A stretch of DNA of 64,000 nucleotides from Bacteroidales bacterium (GTDB lineage Bacteria > Bacteroidota > Bacteroidia > Bacteroidales > UBA932), in assembly GCA_017428945.1 (NCBI GenBank), contig JAFRPW010000006.1, positions 122,136 through 186,135 on the forward strand, read 5' to 3'. Under the pieces are notes generated by a model, which ran no database searches, had not been told where the DNA came from, and saw nothing but the letters and a program-made list of their open reading frames with translations. Position 1 is the first letter of the stretch. Each line of letters starts with the position of its first letter. The position numbers and the translations under genes are program-made. Positions 50,110 through 58,589 of this stretch are shown here, in pieces.

Positions 50110-50903
50110 CAGGCGTTTTCTGCCTCTTCAACTGCCTTGAAGTAGCGGTAGCTGTTCACCTTTACCTCGCCGATGGAACTTTCGTCACAGACGATTGTTC
50201 CGGCGGGATGTGCCTGCAGGCCGCTGAGGGTGCAGTAGTGGCTCATAGGGCCCTCGATGGCGTCCTTGAGGGCGCGGGCCTTCTTGGAACCGAAGGCAAG
50301 GATAACCACCTCCTTGGAGCTGAGCACGGTGGCTACGCCAACGGTGAGAGCCTGCTTGGGAACCTTGTTGAAGTCTCCGTCAAAGAAACGGGCATTGACC
50401 TCGCGGGTGTCCTGGGTGAGGGTTACCACGCGGGTGCGGCTCTCCAGGGAGGAGAAGGGCTCGTTGAAGGCAATGTGGCCGTCTTCGCCCACGCCGCCAA
50501 GGAACAGGTCAAATCCGCCTGCGTCCACGATGGCTTTCTCATATGCGGCGCATTCCGCCTCGATGTCCTTGGCGTTGCCGTTAAGGATGTGGATGTTCTC
50601 GGGTTTTTCGTCGATATGGTCGAACAGGTAGCGGTGCATGAAGCTGTGGTAGCTCTCCGGGTGTTCCACGGGAAGGCCTACGTACTCGTCCATGTTGAAG
50701 GAGATGACGTTCTTGAAGGATACCTCACCGGCCTTGACCATGCGGATGAGTTCTGCATAGGTTTCAATGGGGGTGGAACCGGTGCAGAGACCGATTACGA
50801 AGGGCTTGTCGCTAACTGCGGCTTTGGCGTTGATCTTTGCAGCGATGTAGTGTGCTGCCCACAGAGAACCCTCGGCGGAGTTCTGGCGAATAATAACTTT
50901 CAT
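50109..50903 (-). CDS. nagB: Glucosamine-6-phosphate deaminase
   Basis: NagB converts glucosamine-6-phosphate to fructose-6-phosphate and ammonia, feeding amino sugars to glycolysis. The 264-residue length is normal. Motifs: IGLCTGSTPIETYAELIRM (phosphate binding), VISFNMDEYVGLPVEHPESYHSFMHRYLFDHID with the catalytic Asp, FLGGVGEDGHIAFNEPFSSLESRTRVV with the active-site His, and AFGSKKARALKDAIEGPMSH. It begins downstream of a stable hairpin and its own -7 box, and is coupled to the oxidoreductase. A larger NagB-like fusion lies directly upstream. Confidence 0.95.
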   Translation of the reverse strand: MKVIIRQNSAEGSLWAAHYIAAKINAKAAVSDKPFVIGLCTGSTPIETYAELIRMVKAGEVSFKNVISFNMDEYVGLPVEHPESYHSFMHRYLFDHIDEKPENIHILNGNAKDIEAECAAYEKAIVDAGGFDLFLGGVGEDGHIAFNEPFSSLESRTRVVTLTQDTREVNARFFDGDFNKVPKQALTVGVATVLSSKEVVILAFGSKKARALKDAIEGPMSHYCTLSGLQAHPAGTIVCDESSIGEVKVNSYRYFKAVEEAENA

Positions 50904-50928
50904 ACTTTATTGATTAAGAAAATTAAAA

Positions 50929-50962
50929 CCGGAATCCCTCACAACGGCGGCGGGGATTCCGG
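50929..50962 (-). promoter_or_regulatory. Hairpin in the nagB leader or terminator of the upstream gene
   Basis: On the minus strand CCGGAATCCC and GGGATTCCGG form a perfect 10-bp stem with a 14-nt loop, followed by TTTTAATT. It lies between the nagB -7 box and its ATG, so it would begin almost at the predicted transcript 5' end; it could equally terminate the upstream NagB-LmbE gene (stop at 50993). Confidence 0.65.
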
Positions 50963-50966
50963 AATG

Positions 50967-50974
50967 CAAAGTTA
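50967..50974 (-). promoter_or_regulatory. nagB -7 box
   Basis: TAACTTTG on the minus strand ends 63 nt before the nagB ATG. No TTTG lies at the expected -33 distance. It separates nagB from the upstream NagB-LmbE gene as a possible independent unit. Confidence 0.5.
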
Positions 50975-50992
50975 TTAATAAATTGGAAATAA

Positions 50993-52918
50993 CTAGTACA
51001 ATTTTAAGAAAACTTCAATTGCCTGATACTCTGCCATTCCCAGCTGGTCGTAGAGCCGCGCAGTGTTCTGCGTGCGCTCCTCGGCCCTCTGCCAGAATTC
51101 GCGGGAATCCTCTCCCGGGAACGGGACGATATCCTTCTGCGACAGGTGGCGGTAGATGGCGTGGCGCTTCTTGATGACCTCGTCCGGGCTCAGCGGAACT
51201 GCCATGTCCACGCGGCCAAGCTCCCACTCCATCCATGCGCCGCGGTACAGCCAGACGTGGGTCTTGGCGGTCCATGCCGCACCTTCTTCCTTAAGCTGGT
51301 CAAGGGCCTCCAGGGCGGCCTCTGTGCATACGCGGTGCGTTCCGTGAGGGTCTGCCAGGTCTCCGGCCATGAAGATCATGTCCGGCTCAAGCTTGTTCAT
51401 GAGGGCCTTGATGATATCCACATCGGCCTGGGTCCTGGGGTTCTTCTTGATGCCGCCGCTCTCGTAGAACGGGAGGTTCAGGAAGTGGGCGTTGGTGTTG
51501 TCGTTGAGGCCGAAGGAACGCACGGCGCCGCGGGCCTCGGAACGCCTGATGGCGCCTTTCATCTCAAGCAGGGCGCGGGGTTCAGGCTCGCCGGGGACCT
51601 TGCTTTCAACCAGCTTTTTCACCTTGTCGAACTCGTCGGCAAAGCCAAGCTGGAAGGCGGCGTCCATGTGCTGGAGTACCACGTCGTCGTGTACGGCCAC
51701 GTTGCCGGAGGTCTCGTATGCCACGTGCACGTCGTGGCCCTGGGTTGCCAGGCGGATGAAGGTGCCGCCCATGGAGATAACGTCATCGTCCGGGTGCGGG
51801 GAGAAGATGAGGACGGTCTTGGGGAAAGGCTTTGCGCTTACCGGGCGGGTGCTGTCGTCGGCATTGGGCTTGCCGCCGGGCCAGCCGGTAATGGTGTGCT
51901 GAAGGTCGTTGAATACCTGGATGTTGATATCGTCAAACTTGCCTTTCTTTTCCAGGAGCTCGCTGAGGCCGTTGTTCAGATAATCCCTTTCAGAGAGCTT
52001 GAGGATGGGTTTTCCTACTGTCTGGCACAGCCATACCACTGCCTTGCGGACAAACTTGGGAGTCCAGTCGCAGGGGCCCACCAGCCAGGGGGCTTCGCTG
52101 CGGGTGAGAAGGCTTGCCGCGGTCTCGTCAACGTAGAAGCTGATGTGGTCGTGGGACTGGAGGAGGGACGCCGGGCAGGCGGGATCCTTTGGCCCTTCCG
52201 CGATGGCCTTCACTGCGTTTGCTTTGTCCTCGCCCCAGGCCATGAGGATAATCTTTTTGGCGCTGAGCATGGTGCCGATGCCGATGGTAATGGCCTTGTC
52301 CGGAGTGGCGGCGATGTCGTTGTTGAAGTTGCCGCTCTGGCGCTTGCGGGAAGAGTAGGAGAGGCGTACCACGCGGGTGCGGGTCTTCTCGTTGGAGCCG
52401 GCCTCGTTGAAGCCAACCTGTCCCTGCTCGCCCACGCCGATGACCAGAAGGTCCAGGCCCCGGGCAATCTCGTCATACTTGATACAGTATTTGGTGACCT
52501 CCGATGCTGCAACGGTACCGTCCGGGATATGCACGTTCTTCTTGTCGATGTCGATGTGGTCGATAAGGGCCTCGTGCAGGATGCGGTTGCGGCTCTGGGC
52601 GTCGCGGCCGGTGGAAGGGTAGTACTCGTCTATGGAGACGATTTCCACGTTCTTGAAGGAGAACTCGCCTTCCTTGCAGCGGCGAGCAAGCACGCGGTAC
52701 AGTGTGGCGGGGGTCACGCCCGTTGTGAGACCCAGGCGGAACAGGCCGTCCTTCTTTGCCTTGATGGCCTCGATGATGGTGTCAGCTATCTCATAGGTTG
52801 CGGGGTGGGAATCGGCGAAAACGTGAGTCCAGATTTTCTCATAATTGTGCAGGATGCCTGCAGGAAGGTCTTTCTCAATGAGACCGCCTTCGTAGGGAAG
52901 AGTAAAATGCTTTGCCAT
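50993..52918 (-). CDS. NagB-like / PIG-L (LmbE) deacetylase fusion protein
   Basis: The 641-residue protein joins a glucosamine-6-phosphate isomerase/deaminase-type domain (residues about 1-270: RLGLTTGVTPATLYRVLA, VSIDEYYPSTGRDAQSRNRILHEALID, VIGVGEQGQVGFNEAGS) to a PIG-L/LmbE domain (about 365-640: ILIFSPHPDDDVISMGG with the zinc-binding HPDD, MAGDLADPHGTHRVCTEAALEAL with the AHPDH-like partner). In the first domain the usual GEDGHIAFNE reads GEQGQVGFNE: the catalytic His is Gln, so deaminase activity is doubtful. The same fusion is common in Bacteroides. A role in deacetylating and sensing or processing amino-sugar phosphates is inferred. It follows the phosphodiesterase gene by 3 nt. Confidence 0.85.
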   Translation of the reverse strand: MAKHFTLPYEGGLIEKDLPAGILHNYEKIWTHVFADSHPATYEIADTIIEAIKAKKDGLFRLGLTTGVTPATLYRVLARRCKEGEFSFKNVEIVSIDEYYPSTGRDAQSRNRILHEALIDHIDIDKKNVHIPDGTVAASEVTKYCIKYDEIARGLDLLVIGVGEQGQVGFNEAGSNEKTRTRVVRLSYSSRKRQSGNFNNDIAATPDKAITIGIGTMLSAKKIILMAWGEDKANAVKAIAEGPKDPACPASLLQSHDHISFYVDETAASLLTRSEAPWLVGPCDWTPKFVRKAVVWLCQTVGKPILKLSERDYLNNGLSELLEKKGKFDDINIQVFNDLQHTITGWPGGKPNADDSTRPVSAKPFPKTVLIFSPHPDDDVISMGGTFIRLATQGHDVHVAYETSGNVAVHDDVVLQHMDAAFQLGFADEFDKVKKLVESKVPGEPEPRALLEMKGAIRRSEARGAVRSFGLNDNTNAHFLNLPFYESGGIKKNPRTQADVDIIKALMNKLEPDMIFMAGDLADPHGTHRVCTEAALEALDQLKEEGAAWTAKTHVWLYRGAWMEWELGRVDMAVPLSPDEVIKKRHAIYRHLSQKDIVPFPGEDSREFWQRAEERTQNTARLYDQLGMAEYQAIEVFLKLY

Positions 52919-52921
52919 GAC

Positions 52922-54139
52922 TTATTTTAATATTTTCTTGATTCTCTGAAGTTTACCGTCTACCTGAGCGGGCTTTATGCCAAGCAGGTAGCAAAGCATG
53001 GGATAGACGTCAACGTTTCGGAACGATGAAGGATCCCCTTCCGTATAAGGGGCGTCATACCCCTTCTTGAAGTCCGGGCCCACGGCGCGGAATGCAACCT
53101 GCATGTCCTTCTCTGTCCAGTCAAACCCGTGGGTGCCCTTGTTGCGTGAAGGCTGCCAGTTGAACTGCCATCCAAGGTCCGGGCTCACTATCACCTCTCC
53201 AAGGTGGTCCGATGTGCCGTAGTTCAGATACTCCGGCAGCTCTCCGTGCTTCCAGACGCTTATGTGTTCTATGCCCTGAAGGGCGTTGTAAAGGCTGTCT
53301 GCACAGCCGGGAGCTGCCCAGAGGCTGGTGGGTGTATTGCCGCTGGCGCGTACAAGCCACTCCTCCTTGATGACGTCCTTTATGCAGATGAACCTGTCCG
53401 GAGAAATGTCCGTCATTCCGTGGTCTCCGGTTATGATGAAGTTGAGTTTATCTCCTATGGGAAGGGCCTTGAGCCTGTTGTAGAAGCATCTCATGAGACT
53501 GTCCATACTGTGGGCCATGGCGGCGGTTTCCGGGGCTGTGGGGCCGTATACGTGGCCGTGGTGGTCCGGTTCGTCAAAATAGACCATGAGAAGACGGGGG
53601 CGCTCCTCCTTGGGCAGGGACATCAGGCGCACGGCCTCGTCCACCCTTTGGGAGAAGTCCCAGTGAGGGTCTTCGTCCCAGTGACGATAATAATCAGGAA
53701 GGACCCCGCCGATGGGAATGTCCGACCCCAGCCAGTAAATGGCGCCGGCCTTTTCTCCCTGGCGCTGGGCCGTTGCCCAGATGGGTTCTCCGCCGTAATA
53801 TTCCGGGTTGTAGCGGGATTCCGGATCTCGCATTGAGTAGCTGTGGTTAAGCGCCGGGTTCCAGAAATTGTTGCTCACAATGCCGTGGTGGTCCGGATAA
53901 AGTCCGGTGGCCAGGGTATAATGGTTGGGGAATGTAGACGAAGGAAAAGATGGCGACATATTTGCCTTTACGCCCACGGAGGCCAGTGAATCCATGAACG
54001 GCATGCTGTGAATCTGGGGGTAGTCCCAGCGGAATCCGTCAAGGGAGACGATAACCGTATAATTGGTTTTGTGGCAGTTGCACGAGGCCGCGGAAATGAC
54101 CACTGCGGTGATAAAGACAAGTTTCAGAATTTTTTTCAT
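52922..54139 (-). CDS. NPP-type nucleotide pyrophosphatase/phosphodiesterase, lipoprotein
   Basis: The 405-residue lipoprotein (ISAASCNCH, Cys20) is an alkaline-phosphatase-superfamily NPP. Metal ligands and nucleophile are visible: VSLDGFRWDY (Asp), SPSFPSSTFPNHYTLATGLYPDHHGI with Thr nucleophile, YFDEPDHHGHVYGP, ITGDHGMTD and GTHGFDW. Such enzymes hydrolyse nucleotide pyrophosphates, nucleotide sugars or phosphodiesters at the cell surface. ATG 54139 gives the signal peptide; a much longer frame upstream crosses the promoter and is rejected. It leads the - strand cluster NPP, NagB-LmbE, nagB, oxidoreductase. Confidence 0.9.
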   Translation of the reverse strand: MKKILKLVFITAVVISAASCNCHKTNYTVIVSLDGFRWDYPQIHSMPFMDSLASVGVKANMSPSFPSSTFPNHYTLATGLYPDHHGIVSNNFWNPALNHSYSMRDPESRYNPEYYGGEPIWATAQRQGEKAGAIYWLGSDIPIGGVLPDYYRHWDEDPHWDFSQRVDEAVRLMSLPKEERPRLLMVYFDEPDHHGHVYGPTAPETAAMAHSMDSLMRCFYNRLKALPIGDKLNFIITGDHGMTDISPDRFICIKDVIKEEWLVRASGNTPTSLWAAPGCADSLYNALQGIEHISVWKHGELPEYLNYGTSDHLGEVIVSPDLGWQFNWQPSRNKGTHGFDWTEKDMQVAFRAVGPDFKKGYDAPYTEGDPSSFRNVDVYPMLCYLLGIKPAQVDGKLQRIKKILK

Positions 54140-54160
54140 CTGATATTGTATTTTAGTTCC

Positions 54161-54192
54161 CAAAATTATTAAAAAAGAGGTAAATTTGCAAA
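54161..54192. promoter_or_regulatory. Overlapping divergent promoters for the NPP gene and the MMPL permease
   Basis: Minus strand: TTTG (54192-54189), 20 bp, TAATTTTG (54168-54161), then 21 nt to the ATG at 54139; this is a full consensus match. Plus strand: TAAATTTG (54181-54188) ends 29 nt before ATG 54218. The plus -7 box lies within the minus spacer, so the two promoters cannot be used at the same time on one DNA molecule. Confidence 0.65.
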
Positions 54193-54217
54193 CTGGAACT
54201 ATAACCTGAACCAAGTA

Positions 54218-57202
54218 ATGTCCCGTTTTTCGTCCCTGCTTGTAAGGTGGAGGAAGTGGCTCATGGCAGCAATGGCAATTGCGGCTGTGGTATGCGCCAT
54301 TTTCATTCCCAGGGTGAATGTAAACGCGGATATGACGCTCTACCTGCCGGACCAGTCCCAGATGAAGCGCGGCATGGACCGCATGGCCCAGACCCTTCCA
54401 AACCTTGACCAGCACATGCGTCTGATGGGTGTCATGCTCACGGACACAACCCTCGTTGCCGATGCCCCGGCAGTCCTGGATTCCCTTACCGGGCACCTCA
54501 CGCTGGATTCCGTAAGGCAGCTTGATTCCCTCACGCTGTTCCGCTTCAACATTACCAGTTCCACGGACACGGACGCCATCAAAGAAAAGGTTTCGGCTTA
54601 TTACGGTTCAAAGGCCGTGGTGGAAGTGGACGGGGACAATATGGTGATGACGGGTATCGGGGAAGTGGTTCTCATTGGCTTTGCCATACTCTTCGTGGTG
54701 CTCACAATAATGTGCCGCTCCTACATGGAGGTGGTGCTTTTCCTTGTGGCAACCGGCATTGCCGTAATGATGAATATGGGCACCAACGTGCTTCTGGGCA
54801 CGGTTTCCCTGGTTACTCATTCCCTGGCGGCAATCCTGCAGATGATCCTGTCCATGGACTACTCCGTAATCCTCATGAACCGGTTCAGGGAGGAAAAGGA
54901 CAAGGGCAAGGCTTCGCCGGAGGCCATGAGTGCGGCCATAGACGCATCGTCCCGGACCATCTTCTCCAGCGCCCTCACCACATTCGTGGGCCTGGTGATG
55001 CTCATCTTCATAAAGTTCAAGATAGGCGCCGATGTGGGTCTGGTGCTTTCCAAGGGCGTGGTGTTCAGCCTGCTTTGCAACTTCACCGTGCTCCCCGGCC
55101 TTATCCTCATGTTCGAGAAGGCCATCTGGAAGACGAACAAGCGCACCCCCTCCGTGCCGGTAGCTCCAGTAGCCAGGTTCGAAAGAGCCTTCCGCTGGCC
55201 CCTGCTGGTGCTTTTCGTGGCCTTCTTCGCTGCGGCGTTCATCCTGCAGAGGCGCACGGAAATCAACTTCTCCGCCTACTGGCCCACCCCCATCACGGAC
55301 GCCTTCCCTCCGGACAATCCCGTAATGCTTCTGTACGATACGGAAGAGGAAGCAAAGATTCCGGACCTTCTGGACAGCCTTTCCCAGGACCCCGACGTAA
55401 TCTCTACGCTAAGCTACCCTTCCCTTGCCCTCAAGCAGCTTACGGCAAAGGAAATGACGGAACGCTTCTCCTCCATCTCTCCGCTCATTACGGAAGATCT
55501 CCTGGACGTAGTATATTACGCCAAGGCCCATCCAAAGCGCACGGAACGCCTGAGGCTTTCCCAGCTTGAAGAATCGGCCAGCATCCTGGCGGAGGGCGGC
55601 CTTATTCCCGCGGGAATGGACATAGATTCACTCACCCTTCCTCCGGAGGAACCGGAAGAAGATCCTGCAGTAGAACCGGCAGTTGAAGCTCCCGTGGCGG
55701 TTGAGGAAACGCCTGTGGTTCAGGAGGTTCCCGACATCGAGGACACGCTGGTTACGGAAGAGCCTTCTGCGGCACCGGCAGACACCACCGCCCCCGGTCT
55801 TTCCTACGAGGACGTCACCACCCCGCTCACCGCAACGCAGGTGGCCGACCTTGTGGGAGCTGACCGCCGCCTCATTTCCATGGTATACCGCATGGCCGGA
55901 AAGAAAGGCAAGGAAGACACCATGGCCCCGTACCTGCTGGTGCGCTTTGTCCGTGAGGAAGTCCTCTCCGACAAGCGTTTTTCCCGCATGGTCCCCAAGG
56001 CCGATGCCGACCGCATCCACGAAACCGGCCGCCAGATGGATTCCGTCTATGCAGCCGGCCCCGTGGTGGCAATAACGGACCCCGCCGGCCTCATAGCCAA
56101 GGCCGATACCGTAGCAACAGTACATCCGCCGCTTCAGGACACATCGGCACTGGTGGCCGTGGTTCCGCCGGCGGTTCCCGTACAGGAGCCCGAGCCTGAA
56201 CCGGAATACGTCCCCACGCCGCTTGAGGTGCTGGCAGAGATGGCGTTCACGGACGCCCGCTACCCTGCCCGCGAGGTGTTCAAGGCGCTCAAGGGCGCAG
56301 GAATGGACGTGACGCAGGAAGAAATAGACCTTTTATACCTCTATACAGCCAGCAGACTCTATCCGGAGAAAGACTACAAGATGTCCGTGGGAGAGCTCCT
56401 GAGCTTTGTGGGAGACGACCTCTTTGCCGATCCTTCCCTGGCCAACCTGGTTCCGGAGGGGGCATCGGAAGAGATTGCCGAGGCGCGGGAGATGCTGTCT
56501 TCCGGCACGGACATTCTCCGTGGGGAGGAATGCTCCCTGGCGCTGGCGCTGACGTCGTATCCGGGAGAATCGGCCCGTACGCATGAGTTTGTGGGAAGGC
56601 TGCAGGAGATGGTGGACCGTAACCTTGAAGGAGAGCACTACCTCATTGGCGAATCCGTCATGTACAAGGAACTCAAGGACGGCTTCCCGCGGGAGCTCCT
56701 GATCCTTACCATACTTACGGTGGTGGCTATTTTCATTATTGTGGCGCTCACATTCAAGTCGCTGATAATACCGGTCATCCTCATCATGACCGTCATGTCC
56801 GGCGTATACGTGAACGTGTATGCCTGCGGTGCGGGCGGGAAATCCATGCTGTACCTGTCCTACCTTATCATACAGGGCCTTCTGATGGGCGCCACCATAG
56901 ACTACTCCATCCTCTTTACGGGGTACTACAGGAACTGCCGCAGGATAATGGGCATAAGGAAATCTCTTGCCGTAACTTATTACCGGACGGTGAACTCCAT
57001 TCTCACATCGGGCCTTATCATCACCATAGTGCCGTTTGTGATGTCGCACGTGGTTAAGGACCAGCTCACCGCATCAATCATGCACAGCCTCTCCATGGGT
57101 GCGCTTGCGGTTATACTGCTTATCCTGTTTGTGATGCCCGGTGTCCTGGCGGCGCTGGATTCCCTTGTGGTTCCAAAGAATCAGCGCTACCACTGCGAGT
57201 AA
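54218..57202 (+). CDS. MMPL/RND-family membrane exporter
   Basis: The 994-residue protein has the RND arrangement: TM1 (about 14-32), a TM bundle about 150-300 (GEVVLIGFAILFVVLTIMC, ILQMILSMDYSVILMNRFREEK with the MDY/DYS relay region), a TM near 325, a large periplasmic region, and a second bundle about 825-985 (LMGATIDYSILFTGYYRN). This matches the single-chain MMPL/SSD-type permeases that export lipids or hydrophobic compounds. The periplasmic region is enlarged by low-complexity acidic and Pro-rich stretches (about 474-527 and 655-665). The substrate is unknown. Its last 16 nt overlap the convergent PLD gene. Confidence 0.85.
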   Translation: MSRFSSLLVRWRKWLMAAMAIAAVVCAIFIPRVNVNADMTLYLPDQSQMKRGMDRMAQTLPNLDQHMRLMGVMLTDTTLVADAPAVLDSLTGHLTLDSVRQLDSLTLFRFNITSSTDTDAIKEKVSAYYGSKAVVEVDGDNMVMTGIGEVVLIGFAILFVVLTIMCRSYMEVVLFLVATGIAVMMNMGTNVLLGTVSLVTHSLAAILQMILSMDYSVILMNRFREEKDKGKASPEAMSAAIDASSRTIFSSALTTFVGLVMLIFIKFKIGADVGLVLSKGVVFSLLCNFTVLPGLILMFEKAIWKTNKRTPSVPVAPVARFERAFRWPLLVLFVAFFAAAFILQRRTEINFSAYWPTPITDAFPPDNPVMLLYDTEEEAKIPDLLDSLSQDPDVISTLSYPSLALKQLTAKEMTERFSSISPLITEDLLDVVYYAKAHPKRTERLRLSQLEESASILAEGGLIPAGMDIDSLTLPPEEPEEDPAVEPAVEAPVAVEETPVVQEVPDIEDTLVTEEPSAAPADTTAPGLSYEDVTTPLTATQVADLVGADRRLISMVYRMAGKKGKEDTMAPYLLVRFVREEVLSDKRFSRMVPKADADRIHETGRQMDSVYAAGPVVAITDPAGLIAKADTVATVHPPLQDTSALVAVVPPAVPVQEPEPEPEYVPTPLEVLAEMAFTDARYPAREVFKALKGAGMDVTQEEIDLLYLYTASRLYPEKDYKMSVGELLSFVGDDLFADPSLANLVPEGASEEIAEAREMLSSGTDILRGEECSLALALTSYPGESARTHEFVGRLQEMVDRNLEGEHYLIGESVMYKELKDGFPRELLILTILTVVAIFIIVALTFKSLIIPVILIMTVMSGVYVNVYACGAGGKSMLYLSYLIIQGLLMGATIDYSILFTGYYRNCRRIMGIRKSLAVTYYRTVNSILTSGLIITIVPFVMSHVVKDQLTASIMHSLSMGALAVILLILFVMPGVLAALDSLVVPKNQRYHCE

Positions 57203-58455
57203 CCTACCAGAATCAAAAACCCCTGCCATATGCGCTGGAAGATGTTCCAGCGTACGTCTTCACGTGTTATTTCCCGGCTGTGGGCAAGGTCTTCTTCAAA
57301 GACGCTCCGGCTCTGTCCGGCCACGTCTTTGTTGTAGATGTAGACATTGTTCTCGTAGTTGAGGAAGAAACTGCGGTTGTCAAGGTTTGCCGATCCGTAG
57401 CAGGAGACGTAGTCGTCCGTGACGTACATCTTGCTGTGGATGAAGGGGTCGTGCCTTTCGTAGAGTTTGACGCCGGCTTTCAGGAAGCGCCTGTAGAAAT
57501 AGCGGTTCACCCAAAGCATGATGGGGACGTCCTGATTCTCCGGGACCATGAGGCGGACGTCTACGCCGCGGTTTACGGCATCCCTCATGGCTTTAATTGT
57601 GGTCAACGGCGGGCAGAGATAAGGAGTCTGAATCCAGAAATAATCCCTGGATGCAGCCAGGGCCTGCTCTACGCCGTCCTTGATGGGTCTGTCAAGGGTG
57701 TATGGACCGCCTTGGGCAACCTGCATTATGGCGCCGCCGTCCTTCACGGTTTCCCTTATGGGCCTTACGGCAAAGGGCTTTCCGCCGAAGTATTCCCAGA
57801 AGGTGTCGAACATGTTCTCGAAGTCCTCCACAATGGGGCCTTCCAGCTTTACGTGGGTGTCGCGCCACTCGGTATGGTAAACGTCGGCAATGTTCATTCC
57901 TCCGGTGTAGCAGTATTTTCCGTCAATTACGGCTATCTTGCGGTGGTCCCGGAAGTCGATGTTTAGGATGTATCCAAATACGTCGCCCGGCGGCTGGACG
58001 TCAACGGTGAATATGCCTTCGGTCTTTCTTAGCTGCTTGTAGAAGGACGCCTTGGGGGAGTTGGAGCGGGATTCCAGGATCATTCTCACGGGGACGCCTT
58101 CCTCGGCCTTGTCCATGAGGATGTTTTTCACCACTCCGGCAATGGTGTCCGCGGCAAAGCGGTAGTACTCCATGTCGATGAAGCGTTCTGCGCTCTGGAG
58201 ATCCCGGTTGAAGGCCTCGAACTTGGTGCGGCCGTCGGTGAATATCTCTACTGAGTTACCGCCCACGGGATTCATCTTGCCCCTTAGCGCCAAAGTGCGC
58301 GCCAGCGGCCTCCAGTTGATGTCTATGCTGTCGTACACCGGGGCGCTGAGGTCCGGCGTGGGCGGGACTGGAATCTTCCTCATGCTCCGCGTCACGGAAC
58401 AGGAGGTAGAAACCAGCAGCACTGCCGCCGCTATTGCCGCATACTTTCTAAACAC
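57187..58455 (-). CDS. Cardiolipin synthase-like phospholipase D lipoprotein
   Basis: The 422-residue protein starts with GTG and a lipobox (LLVSTSCSV, Cys19). Two HKD motifs mark the PLD superfamily: HRKIAVIDGKYCYTGG starting at His171 and HSKMYVTDDYVSCYGSANLD starting at His340. The layout fits bacterial cardiolipin synthases and secreted PLD-type phosphatidyltransferases. Cardiolipin synthases usually have TM helices; here a lipid anchor replaces them. The -7 box ends 4 nt before the GTG. It ends convergently with the MMPL permease, both potentially acting on envelope lipids. Confidence 0.88.
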   Translation of the reverse strand: MFRKYAAIAAAVLLVSTSCSVTRSMRKIPVPPTPDLSAPVYDSIDINWRPLARTLALRGKMNPVGGNSVEIFTDGRTKFEAFNRDLQSAERFIDMEYYRFAADTIAGVVKNILMDKAEEGVPVRMILESRSNSPKASFYKQLRKTEGIFTVDVQPPGDVFGYILNIDFRDHRKIAVIDGKYCYTGGMNIADVYHTEWRDTHVKLEGPIVEDFENMFDTFWEYFGGKPFAVRPIRETVKDGGAIMQVAQGGPYTLDRPIKDGVEQALAASRDYFWIQTPYLCPPLTTIKAMRDAVNRGVDVRLMVPENQDVPIMLWVNRYFYRRFLKAGVKLYERHDPFIHSKMYVTDDYVSCYGSANLDNRSFFLNYENNVYIYNKDVAGQSRSVFEEDLAHSREITREDVRWNIFQRIWQGFLILVGYSQW

Positions 58456-58459
58456 GGCG

Positions 58460-58467
58460 CAAAGTTA
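58460..58467 (-). promoter_or_regulatory. -7 box of the PLD-like gene
   Basis: TAACTTTG on the minus strand ends 4 nt before the GTG at 58455. A TTTG (58494-58491) from repeat B3 lies 23 bp upstream, slightly beyond the normal spacing. Confidence 0.55.
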
Positions 58468-58473
58468 GCAAAA

Positions 58474-58570
58474 ATTGCCCATCCATCCACCAAAAACGCC
58501 CATTTCCGTGGACAAACCGGCCAAAATGCCAACTTATCCACCAAAAACGCCATTTTGGTGGATGGGCAAT
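58474..58570. repeat. Family B repeat, copy B3, bounded by perfect inverted repeats
   Basis: ATTGCCCATCCA (58474-58485) and TGGATGGGCAAT (58559-58570) bound the element. Inside are two CCACCAAAAACG units and GTGGACAAACCGGCCAAAA, as in B1 and B2. It fills the intergenic region between two divergent genes and contributes to their promoters. Confidence 0.85.
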
Positions 58571-58584
58571 TATTACTAACTTTG
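58554..58584 (+). promoter_or_regulatory. Promoter of the FecCD-like permease, TTTG-N19-TAACTTTG
   Basis: TTTG (58554-58557) lies within repeat B3; 19 bp later TAACTTTG (58577-58584) matches the -7 consensus. The ATG at 58590 is 5 nt further, implying a leaderless or nearly leaderless transcript. Confidence 0.7.
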
Positions 58585-58589
58585 TGAAC

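Noticed and set aside
48772-50145. 457-residue open frame starting in repeat B2 and antisense to the oxidoreductase
   Set aside because: Its start lies in a hairpin repeat and the rest is antisense to a clear Gfo/Idh/MocA gene.
51146-52930. 594-residue open frame antisense to the NagB-LmbE fusion
   Set aside because: Shadow of a well-supported gene, without motifs or a start context.
52922-54496. 524-residue version of the phosphodiesterase starting at 54496
   Set aside because: The extra N-terminus crosses the promoter and overlaps the divergent MMPL gene, while ATG 54139 gives a proper lipoprotein signal.
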